A DNA stretch of 64,000 bases from Spirosoma validum. Lineage in GTDB: Bacteria; Bacteroidota; Bacteroidia; Cytophagales; Spirosomataceae. This document shows positions 26,920-33,855 of this stretch, one piece after another. The position numbers were made by a program, and so were the translations under genes. The DNA is taken from contig NZ_JACXAA010000003.1 in NCBI RefSeq assembly GCF_014699035.1, forward strand, positions 186,001-250,000, given 5' to 3'. How positions within the stretch are numbered: the stretch's first letter is position 1; the number at the start of each line of letters is the position of its first letter. The notes beneath the pieces are model-generated. The model ran no database searches and was not told where the DNA came from. It saw nothing but the letters and a program-made list of their open reading frames with translations.

Positions 26920-27315
26920 CTACTCTTTCGGCTTTTTTCGATCCACCTTCTTTTTCCGATCAGTTACGTTGCCGCTGGATTGATAGACACTGATGGAGTT
27001 GCCATCTTTTGTCTGATTGATGATCGTTTCGCCTTCGCCTGACTGAGTCGCGTTGACTGAATTCTGGGAATCGGTCGTGTTGGTATCGGCATTTCCCTGA
27101 TTGATGGTAGCGACATTGCCCGAGCCTGACTGAACGACCGATACGTGGTTTGAAGGACGAGCACTTGCCTGATTGATAACCGACGTATTGCTGGCCCCCT
27201 GCTGAATAACAGAAACTTCATGAGGGCCGCCTTGTTGATTGATTACAACTGAATTTTGTGCTAGAGCCGTTGTGCCGCTCAATGCAGCTAGGCCGAGAAA
27301 GATAATACGTTTCAT
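26920..27315 (-). CDS. Curlin-repeat protein with basic tail
   Basis: A 131-residue exported protein. After the signal peptide (ending TALAQNS) come about four curlin repeats of the form NxVxVxQxGxxN, for example NSVVINQQGGPHEVSVIQ and NHVSVVQSGSGNVATINQ. The protein then ends with a strikingly basic segment, TDRKKKVDRKKPKE, unlike normal curlins. A TACTTTTG box in its upstream region may give it its own promoter. It could be a major subunit, a nucleator or a terminator of the fibre; the tail might bind acidic surface glycan. Confidence 0.82.
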   Translation of the reverse strand: MKRIIFLGLAALSGTTALAQNSVVINQQGGPHEVSVIQQGASNTSVINQASARPSNHVSVVQSGSGNVATINQGNADTNTTDSQNSVNATQSGEGETIINQTKDGNSISVYQSSGNVTDRKKKVDRKKPKE

Positions 27316-27344
27316 GATTATTGTTTGTTGTTATGGTTAAAAAG

Positions 27345-27352
27345 CAAAAGTA
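27345..27352 (-). promoter_or_regulatory. Candidate -7 box for the 131-residue curlin gene
   Basis: The complement reads TACTTTTG, matching TAnnTTTG, 29 bases before the start codon at 27315. No TTG lies 19 bases upstream, so the promoter would be weak or activator dependent. Confidence 0.4.
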
Positions 27353-27356
27353 TGCT

Positions 27357-28979
27357 TTAATTACTCGACTGGTTGATCATCAGCATGTTACCAGACCCAG
27401 CCTGGATTACATGCGCTGCGTTCCCGGTTCCGGTCTGACTAATATACAACTTATTATCGGACCCTATCTGTCGGGCCATTGTATCCGCATTCAGTCCGGC
27501 AACAATATTTCCATTTCCTGATTGGTTGATCATGGCCATGTTATTCGCGCCGATCTGCTGATTCCGGCTGATGTTGTTCAGCTTCTCCTGTATGACCGAT
27601 GTGATATTCCCGCTCGACAAACCGTCTTCATAAGACCCCTGGAATACTTCCGCCAGATTATTACCATTCCCTCCGCCGAAACTGTTCTGATTCTGCACAA
27701 TGCTGGTCTGACTGGCTGTGCTCCGGGTCTGACGGATCAGTGCTGTATTTGCCGAGCCCGCCGGATACTGATCGACGTAAGCGTTGCTGTTGCTGACCGA
27801 TAGCGTCTGATAAATCTGGGCATTATGTCCATCACCAGACTGCCCAATACGGGCTATGTTATCGTGACTATTGATGCTTTGGTCAATAACCGCTGTGCCG
27901 TTGTTGACGGGTATCCAGCCATTTGGGTATTGCCCTGTCGGGCCGTCGCCCCCCATGTTGATCGTTGCCGTATTGTTATTGGAGCTTTGAAGCTGGCTAA
28001 TTCGGGTTTCTTTATTGTTATTTCCGTATTGATTTAAATACGCTTTGTTATTAGAGCTGAAATAGTTTTGTAAGATGCTGGTAATTAAATTGTTGTTACC
28101 CTGCTGATATAGAGTAGCCGTGTTGCCAACCGCGCTTCCGCCACTGGTACTTTGCTGTTCGATCGTTCCTTTGTTGTTGTTTCCATGTTGCGTGAGAGTC
28201 GCTTTATTTTCTGATGATGTGTAGCTCTGTTCGATCTTAGCCTGAGAGTTAGTGCCCTGTTGACTGATGGTGGCTGTGTTGTAGGAACTGGAACTACGCT
28301 GCCAAATCTCAGCAGTGTTACCATGGCTGGACTGGTCGATCTGAGCATCATTGAAAAAGCTTTGTTTTTCTTGAGCAATGGCCGCTCTATTATCCGAAAC
28401 GGCATTGTTCAAAGAGCCCTGTCGGATCTGTGCGTTGTTGCCTTCCGCTTCTTTGCTTTGGCTGATGCTTGTCTCCCTGTTGCCGGTACCGTATTGATCT
28501 ATAGAACCGTAATTGCCACTGCTGTAAATCTGCTGATCGATTACAGAAGCATTACCCGCGCCCTGTTGGAAAATAGTGCCGTAGTTTCCTGTTCCTACTA
28601 TGCCTAAACCCGGCGACGTACTGCGAAAAGTCGTTCCTCCGCTGTTGCTCGCCTGATTGATAGCGGCCGAGTTAGCTAGAGATGCTAAAGGGCCGCCCCC
28701 TTTCTGGACAATAGTTGCTTGATTATAAGCCGACCCATAATCCTGAAGAACGTTGGCAATCTGATAGCTACCCGATTGGTCTGTCTGCATCTGATTGTTT
28801 TTGTTACGTATATTATTGGGGTTACTGCCCTGCGTAACTGTAGATATTAGATTCGCACCAGACTGACTTTGATGGCTGGTCTGGTTAGTACCAACCTGAT
28901 TAAGCGTAGCGGTATTCTGCGCATAACTCTCGGCCACAAAAACCAACAAGGCGAAAGCAGTAAGAACCTTTTTTTTCAT
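27357..28979 (-). CDS. Large curlin-repeat protein, 540 residues
   Basis: A signal peptide (ending ESYAQ) precedes some 500 residues made of about 20 or more curlin repeats, each two strands with the pattern NxAxIxQxGxxN, for example NTATLYQQGNNN and NKATLTQHGNNN. E. coli CsgA has five repeats. The product should be exported through CsgG and fold as a very long beta-solenoid amyloid subunit. Some repeats are broken by inserts (GGDGPTGQYPNGWIPVN). The end shares a module (GLxxD, QIGxxNxLxISQ) with the 253-residue curlin. Asn, Gln, Ser and Gly dominate. Confidence 0.88.
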   Translation of the reverse strand: MKKKVLTAFALLVFVAESYAQNTATLNQVGTNQTSHQSQSGANLISTVTQGSNPNNIRNKNNQMQTDQSGSYQIANVLQDYGSAYNQATIVQKGGGPLASLANSAAINQASNSGGTTFRSTSPGLGIVGTGNYGTIFQQGAGNASVIDQQIYSSGNYGSIDQYGTGNRETSISQSKEAEGNNAQIRQGSLNNAVSDNRAAIAQEKQSFFNDAQIDQSSHGNTAEIWQRSSSSYNTATISQQGTNSQAKIEQSYTSSENKATLTQHGNNNKGTIEQQSTSGGSAVGNTATLYQQGNNNLITSILQNYFSSNNKAYLNQYGNNNKETRISQLQSSNNNTATINMGGDGPTGQYPNGWIPVNNGTAVIDQSINSHDNIARIGQSGDGHNAQIYQTLSVSNSNAYVDQYPAGSANTALIRQTRSTASQTSIVQNQNSFGGGNGNNLAEVFQGSYEDGLSSGNITSVIQEKLNNISRNQQIGANNMAMINQSGNGNIVAGLNADTMARQIGSDNKLYISQTGTGNAAHVIQAGSGNMLMINQSSN

Positions 28980-29056
28980 GATAGGGAGACTATAAACTAA
29001 ATATAAAGGCCGCTAAATCCTTCAGACTGCTTACTGACACTGTTTCGATTTGTTGC

Positions 29057-29281
29057 TTAAATGACTTGGTGAGAATCCTGTTGAAAGGCGCCGTTTTGTG
29101 TGGTCGTGCTTTTATGCTCTGTGCCAGACTGGTCTATAGTAGCTTGTTTCGACTGGCCAATCTGCGAGCTTGATGAGTTGTTATTGTTCCCATTTTGATT
29201 CAAAGTCGCGTTGTTATTTTGAGCGAAACTGCTTGTAGCAACAGCAATCGCTGCTATACCGGTGAGGATTATACGTTTCAT
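29057..29281 (-). CDS. Mini-curlin, 74 residues
   Basis: A signal peptide (MKRIILTGIAAIAVATSSFAQ) is followed by only about 53 residues with two to three curlin strands: NNATLNQNGNNN, SKQATIDQSGTEH and STTTQNGAFQQ. This is too short for a stable solenoid by itself. It may be a capping, nucleating or inhibitory subunit, or a decayed copy; the reading frame is intact with a normal start. It lies 77 bases upstream of the 540-residue curlin gene. Confidence 0.75.
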   Translation of the reverse strand: MKRIILTGIAAIAVATSSFAQNNNATLNQNGNNNNSSSSQIGQSKQATIDQSGTEHKSTTTQNGAFQQDSHQVI

Positions 29282-29410
29282 GGCAAAGTTTGGAGAAAGC
29301 AGCGATCTGCTGCAAAAGGAGAGGATAAGGAACCAAACGCTGTACCCAGGAAGAGCAGTAAGTTAAACCAAAGCCTTTAGCTACGTTTACGCTGACCAGG
29401 GGGCCAGTTA

Positions 29411-29447
29411 CTTTAAAAGAGTACCCGTAAAGAGTACCCTTTTAAAG
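29411..29447 (-). terminator. Hairpin after the 253-residue curlin gene
   Basis: CTTTAAAAGAGTAC (29411-29424) pairs with GTACCCTTTTAAAG (29434-29447), 14 base pairs with one G-T wobble. It lies 30 bases downstream of the first curlin stop codon. No long T run follows leftwards, so it may stabilise the mRNA end or attenuate rather than fully terminate. Confidence 0.55.
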
Positions 29448-29476
29448 CGAATTATAGCAAAAGCAAGTATTTCTAA

Positions 29477-30238
29477 TTAGGGAGCAACACTGCCTTGTGT
29501 GATTTTGCCGACGTTACCCGTACCATTCTGACCTACCGAAGCCGTGTTAAAATTACTGTTCTGGCTAATCATGAGGCTGTTAGACGTGCCGATCTGAGTA
29601 GCGATGTCGCCACTCAACCCTTTGATTACGTTGTTGTTGCCAATTTGAGAGAGGTCAGCAGTATTCAGAACGCCTGTCTGCCCAAGCTTAGCTGTATTCA
29701 AATTGCCTTTCTGCGTAATGGTAGCCGTGTTCCCATCGCCAGTAGTCGCATCACCCTGCTTAATATATGCTACGTTTTTTTCACCGGTTTGAGTAAATGT
29801 AGCATACGTGCCTCCCTGACCGCTAACGTTATCGGCCTGGTCGAGTGTTGCTTCGTTGCTCGTACCGTTTTGGGTGAAGTTAGCCGTAGCCGCCGACCCG
29901 CTGTAGCTCGCCTGCTCAGACGTGATCTTGTTTGACGTTCCCGTTTGAGTCGAGTAAGCGTACGAACTTCCCTGTAATTTCTGAGTAAAGCTGGCCGAGT
30001 TCGTTGTTCCGGACTGCGTAGACTGCAGGTAATTACCAGATCCTATCTGGCTAGAGGTCAGGATATTACTACCCGCTCCAGACGAACCGTTGTTTTGTGT
30101 AACTAAGGCCTGGTTTTGGCCAGCTTGTTTTATTGTTGCTTGTTGGCTATTTCCAGATTGATCGAGCGTAGCTTGGTTTTGAGCAAAAGTAGTGCTGATT
30201 GCACAAGCGATAGCGAGGGAAAGAAATACTTTTTTCAT
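29477..30238 (-). CDS. Curlin-repeat protein, 253 residues
   Basis: A signal peptide (ending STTFAQNQ) is followed by about ten curlin repeats such as NQATLDQSGNSQQATIKQAG, NEATLDQADN, NTATITQKGNLNTAKLGQTG and NTADLSQIGNNN. The repeats are regular, so this is a good candidate for the main fibre subunit (CsgA-like). It ends with the same GLxxD...QIGxxNxLxISQ module as the 540-residue protein. It is the first gene after the consensus promoter at 30903-30932 and is followed by a hairpin, which would favour high expression over the later genes. Confidence 0.88.
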   Translation of the reverse strand: MKKVFLSLAIACAISTTFAQNQATLDQSGNSQQATIKQAGQNQALVTQNNGSSGAGSNILTSSQIGSGNYLQSTQSGTTNSASFTQKLQGSSYAYSTQTGTSNKITSEQASYSGSAATANFTQNGTSNEATLDQADNVSGQGGTYATFTQTGEKNVAYIKQGDATTGDGNTATITQKGNLNTAKLGQTGVLNTADLSQIGNNNVIKGLSGDIATQIGTSNSLMISQNSNFNTASVGQNGTGNVGKITQGSVAP

Positions 30239-30523
30239 GATTTGTAAAAGGAGTAAATAAAAATGGTTAAAATGAAAAAGATGATTTTTGGGCGGTTATC
30301 CGCCACACCGTAGGGATACTTCACTCAGCAACCTGATTGTTGACCAATCAATCCGGGTACTTTAATTGTCGTCCGTTCCATGTAGTCCTTTGGTAAGGGT
30401 TCAGGCTTGATCATTCCGTAAGTAATTCTCCCTGTTTGGGCTGATTGATACGTAGTGATCGTCGTTGGGAAACCATGTCGGCATCCGCATGCTCATCTTA
30501 CTTTCTATATAATTTGATAACGA

Positions 30524-30550
30524 AAGTTCTATTTTGTAAATAAGTTCTAT
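30524..30550. promoter_or_regulatory. Direct repeats AAGTTCTAT, possible operator
   Basis: AAGTTCTAT occurs at 30524-30532 and again at 30542-30550, 18 bases apart, with a TTTTGTA following each within a few bases. Spaced direct repeats of this kind suit a dimeric regulator such as a LytTR or response regulator. No regulator gene is nearby; the call is inference. Confidence 0.35.
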
Positions 30551-30902
30551 AGATTTTGTATGATGTAGTTGTAATTGACTAGTCAAAACCAGTATATCAC
30601 ATGGGTTCTCGAACAGGTAGGCGTGTGATTACTTAGGGAGTATTATATCCCATTGAACCGCTCAGGCCAAAAAATAAATCAGGAAACAAATTGATGAAAC
30701 GATGATTCTACGATCAGAGAGATACGAGAATGGAGTAAGGCAAGCGCCAGGCTTTGTACCTATAAAGCAAATGATTGCAGTCAGAAGTTGTCAAGGAAAG
30801 TTTCATAAAAAAAGAGGATGTATAAGCCAAGTCAATTGTAACTTATCTGTATTAATACTGAGTAATGCAGATTTGATAAACTGATTTAGCTTTTGGTTAT
30901 GT

Positions 30903-30932
30903 CAAAGGTATACAGCCTTTTTTGAAAAACAA
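30903..30932 (-). promoter_or_regulatory. Consensus leftward promoter upstream of curlins
   Basis: On the minus strand TTG (30932-30930), exactly 19 bases, and TACCTTTG (30910-30903) match TTG-N19-TAnnTTTG in full. Transcription would start near 30896 and run towards the curlin gene whose start is at 30238, giving a leader of about 650 bases. Confidence 0.65.
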
Positions 30933-31258
30933 TTGTTATATTGAATCTAGGTATTTTCATAAAATTATAGACATGCCTGCTTTTGCTGAATAGTCTACAC
31001 CATTTTTTTATTATATGAAGAATAACCATTTCTATAACTTACTGACTTTCAAGTCAGATAATCATTTAGTCAATGTTCATCTATGTATACTATAATAAGA
31101 TAATAAATTAGTTATTAGTGTACTCGTACCAGGCTATGTAGGTAAAATCTAGTGACCAAATTTACTAAACGGTACTACTTTTATAAATTAATGCATACTG
31201 TTTTCAAACAAAATGAAAAGATATCTGTATGTATAAGGGAAGTGATAATTTGTTAATT

Positions 31259-31306
31259 AAAACTACTTTTATTGTTAAAAAATAACTTAACAATAAAAGT
31301 AGTTTT
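31259..31306. repeat. Perfect 20-base inverted repeat
   Basis: Arms at 31259-31278 and 31287-31306 are exact reverse complements around an 8-base loop, beginning AAAACTACTTTTATTG. The stem starts with A and ends with T, like a bidirectional terminator, but no gene ends next to it. Confidence 0.85.
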
Positions 31307-31585
31307 CTAATTTAAATAACAATAGACAAAAAATGGTGCCAATCATATGCTACTATTAGTATTAGTTTTAGGGAAATTTTGTTTGAATTTTACACTTACG
31401 GAGCCAGTTGTTTTTATCAGAAATAGATATGAGTTTGCCTGAGATTTAAATCTGTTCAGTAGCAAATGTTTCTTACATTATATGAATAAGCGAAAGCCGT
31501 TTGTTTATAGACCACGATCGGCACTTGACGAAAAAATCAGCCTAACACAGAGCAGACAATCTGTATGGTGTTGGATTAAGAAAAT

Positions 31586-31640
31586 AGCGTCCAAACGAAA
31601 AGCAGATCATACTGGACAATCTGCTTTTCGTTTGGACGCT
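31586..31640 (-). terminator. Perfect 22-base inverted repeat after the RraA-like gene
   Basis: Arms at 31586-31607 and 31619-31640 are exact reverse complements (AGCGTCCAAACGAAAAGCAG...) around an 11-base loop. It lies 59 bases downstream of the leftward RraA-like gene and may end its transcript, although no T run follows. Confidence 0.6.
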
Positions 31641-31698
31641 GGACGCTTACCAACAGCACTGATCAATGTAAATAACTGTATTAAAGATACTGTGGTAT

Positions 31699-32631
31699 TT
31701 ACCAGGTTCGTTTGCTCATTACTTTGTCCAGTTCGGGGCGGGTCATCGTGCCCAATTCTGGATGCTGCCCCAGCCATTTAAGAAATTCCGTTTTGATTTC
31801 GTCGGTCCACTGGCTGTCGATCTGTCCGGTTGTATACCGTCCTGACTTGACTGTTTCGAAGCCAAACTGATCTTTGCGGGTAACAAACTCACAGGTCGTA
31901 ACTACCTGTTCGGCCATATGCGCCGGAACAAAAAGCACGCCCTCCCGTTGCGCAATCACCAAATCGCCTGGCAATACCATCGTGCCGCCAATACGTATCG
32001 GCGAATTCAAGCCCATTAATACCATTTCTTCCAGAAAAGACGGGTGAAAATCGCGGACGAAGGCATTGAATCCTTTAATGTTCTGCAACTCCTGTAAATC
32101 TCTGGCGGCTCCGTTGAAAATGACGCCATTGCCGGTTTTGCTAAAAATAGCATTCCCTAACGTAGCGCCGACGAGCGTTCCGCCACCGATTTTACCAAAG
32201 CCGTCTGCTACGTAGACATCGCCCCTGGTAAGCACTTCGATGGGCCAGGTATTGGTGTTCCCCTTCCTACCTTGTTTGCTTATGCCACGCTCTTTGATGT
32301 TTTTTTCAACGTCGGGTCGACTGGGCATGAACATAGCCGTAACGGCTCGACCTGCAACCACTACGTCGTTGTGAATGACTTTCCAGTTGCCTTCAAACTG
32401 ATTGGTGTAGCCTTCGTTTTTTAAAACCGTCCAGGCGTCGTCAATGCCGATATTCCTGGCCCGTTCAATTAGCGCATCCGGAATTTTAGGACGCCCATCC
32501 GGAAAGCGCTCGCCTTTCCACTCGGAGGTTAAAAACGTCAATTCATCTTTCGGCATTGTTTGAGCGAACGTAGCACCTTTGACGAAAAAAATGGTAATGA
32601 GAGAAACTAAGAGAGCAATTCTGGACTTCAT
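31699..32631 (-). CDS. Exported RraA-family protein, copy 1
   Basis: A 310-residue protein with a Sec signal peptide (MKSRIALLVSLITIFFVKG, cleavage near TFAQ). The core matches the RraA/HMG-CHA aldolase fold: GDVYVADGFGKIGGGTLVGATLGNAI, then NGVIFNGAARDLQEL with the Arg-Asp pair that binds substrate and Mg2+ in aldolase members, and later GDLVIAQREGVLFVPAHMAEQVV. Family members cleave 4-hydroxy-4-methyl-2-oxoglutarate-type acids or, as RraA, inhibit RNase E. An exported location rules out the RNase E role. It is about half identical by eye to the next gene and lies beside an enolase-type enzyme, so a sugar-acid aldolase is likely. Confidence 0.78.
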   Translation of the reverse strand: MKSRIALLVSLITIFFVKGATFAQTMPKDELTFLTSEWKGERFPDGRPKIPDALIERARNIGIDDAWTVLKNEGYTNQFEGNWKVIHNDVVVAGRAVTAMFMPSRPDVEKNIKERGISKQGRKGNTNTWPIEVLTRGDVYVADGFGKIGGGTLVGATLGNAIFSKTGNGVIFNGAARDLQELQNIKGFNAFVRDFHPSFLEEMVLMGLNSPIRIGGTMVLPGDLVIAQREGVLFVPAHMAEQVVTTCEFVTRKDQFGFETVKSGRYTTGQIDSQWTDEIKTEFLKWLGQHPELGTMTRPELDKVMSKRTW

Positions 32632-32750
32632 CGATCGGATAAATTAAGTAGAGGGTAACCAGTAAATACGAAACACAGAGCCACAAAGATCATAAAGGAA
32701 TGGTTCGTATTTTGTGTTCTCCGTAACTCTGTGCTGAAAATCGGATGCTA
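32632..32750. repeat. Imperfect inverted repeat between the two RraA-like genes
   Basis: AATACGAAACACAGAGCCAC (from 32667) and CTCTGTG with GTATTTTGTGTT (32708-32735) form a ragged inverted repeat rich in the phrase CACAGAG. Like the repeats at 37092, 38651 and 63241 it sits directly before a minus-strand gene inside an operon. Confidence 0.4.
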
Positions 32751-33683
32751 CTAATGACCTTTTGCTAAGTAGGCTTCTAAATCTTTTTGGGTGATCGCTA
32801 ATTTCTTGGGGTATTTGGCAACCCAGGCCCGGAACTCATTCTTGATTTTGTCTGACCAATCGCCGTGGATCTCGCCCGATGGGTATTTGCTTTGCTGAAG
32901 AAGCACGCGTTCAAACTCGTCACGTAACCCCGTCATCTCCGAAGCGGATACCAGTCCTTCAACCAGATGGGCCGGAATGAACACGACACCATATTCGTTC
33001 GCAAATACGATATCGCCGGGCAGCACCGTAACATCACCGACACGGATTGGCGCGTTGATGGAGGTAGGGGTCATGTCTTTGATGTATGACGGATCATGGC
33101 CTTTTACCCATGCATTGAAGCCTTTCGTGTCTTTCAACTCCTGCATATCCCGAATCGACCCATAAAAGATGACGCCCTTTCCCGTTTTGCCGTAAATCGC
33201 ATTCCCTAAACTCGAACCAATCAACGTACCGTCTTTAATTTTTCCATACCCGTCTGCTACGTAGACATCGCCTTTGGTTAAAATATCAATCGGCCAGATG
33301 TTAATACCGCCTTTCTGCGAACGACCTTCGGCTTTACCCTGGGCCCTTACCAGACTGTCGAGATCGGGGCGAGTAGGCATAAATTGCGCCGTCACGACGC
33401 GGCCGGTCATGGTTTCGCCGGGCTTAAGAATGACCCAGTTCTTCTCGACCTGATTCCGGTAGCCTTTGTTACCCAGATAGCCCCAGATTTGCTCCAGTGT
33501 GCAATTCTGTAATCGTTCCAGTACTAAATCCGATACTTTCGGACGGCCATCGGGTGTCCGTTCACCTTTCCAGTTGGCCGTTAAGGCGGTTACGTGTTCG
33601 GGCGATGAGCCTACCCGTTGGGCCTGGGCGAAAAGGCTGCCCGAAAGAGTGAGTGTTAGTACAAATAAAGTTCTTTTTATCAT
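32751..33683 (-). CDS. Exported RraA-family protein, copy 2
   Basis: A 310-residue paralogue of the next gene downstream with its own signal peptide (MIKRTLFVLTLTLSGSLFAQAQ). It keeps the same blocks: GDVYVADGYGKIKDGTLIGSSLGNAI, KGVIFYGSIRDMQELK (Arg-Asp pair) and GDIVFANEYGVVFIPAHLVE. Both extend beyond the usual 160-230 residue RraA core, with about 60 extra N-terminal residues containing the shared phrase WKGERxPDGRPKxxD. It is divergent from the enolase-superfamily gene at 33856, which shares the 172-base intergenic space and perhaps its regulation. Confidence 0.78.
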   Translation of the reverse strand: MIKRTLFVLTLTLSGSLFAQAQRVGSSPEHVTALTANWKGERTPDGRPKVSDLVLERLQNCTLEQIWGYLGNKGYRNQVEKNWVILKPGETMTGRVVTAQFMPTRPDLDSLVRAQGKAEGRSQKGGINIWPIDILTKGDVYVADGYGKIKDGTLIGSSLGNAIYGKTGKGVIFYGSIRDMQELKDTKGFNAWVKGHDPSYIKDMTPTSINAPIRVGDVTVLPGDIVFANEYGVVFIPAHLVEGLVSASEMTGLRDEFERVLLQQSKYPSGEIHGDWSDKIKNEFRAWVAKYPKKLAITQKDLEAYLAKGH

Positions 33684-33855
33684 CGCTTTTTGGGGTCAAC
33701 GAAACGAAGTTCAGTGGCTATTGAGATGGTAGAAACAGGGCTATACTGCGTTAAAAGAAACGTGGTTTACACCCACAAAAGACGGCTGGATAAGTAAAAT
33801 ACTGCCACTCGCTTATTTTATAGAGGAATAGCCAAAAAACAGACGACCTTTTGCC

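Larger units (their letters stand above)
30239..31698. other. 1.46-kb AT-rich non-coding region upstream of curli genes
   Basis: I see no credible protein gene here. The stretch contains a leftward consensus promoter (30903-30932), a pair of 9-base direct repeats (30524-30532 and 30542-30550), a perfect 20-base inverted repeat (31259-31306) and a perfect 22-base inverted repeat (31586-31640). The left 650 bases would form a long leader or a separate RNA for the first curlin gene. It is clearly richer in A and T than the coding regions. Confidence 0.65.

Noticed and set aside
27357-30238. Repetitive DNA that could look like a CRISPR or satellite array
   Set aside because: The units vary at DNA level and keep a reading frame coding for curlin repeats; there is no fixed direct repeat with unique spacers.
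30401-30586. A 61-residue minus-strand frame upstream of the curlins
   Set aside because: It starts at TTG, has no recognisable motif and lies in AT-rich non-coding sequence; the promoter leader explains the region better.
31482-31781. A 99-residue plus-strand frame
   Set aside because: It runs through the 22-base inverted repeat and into the opposite gene, with no family resemblance.
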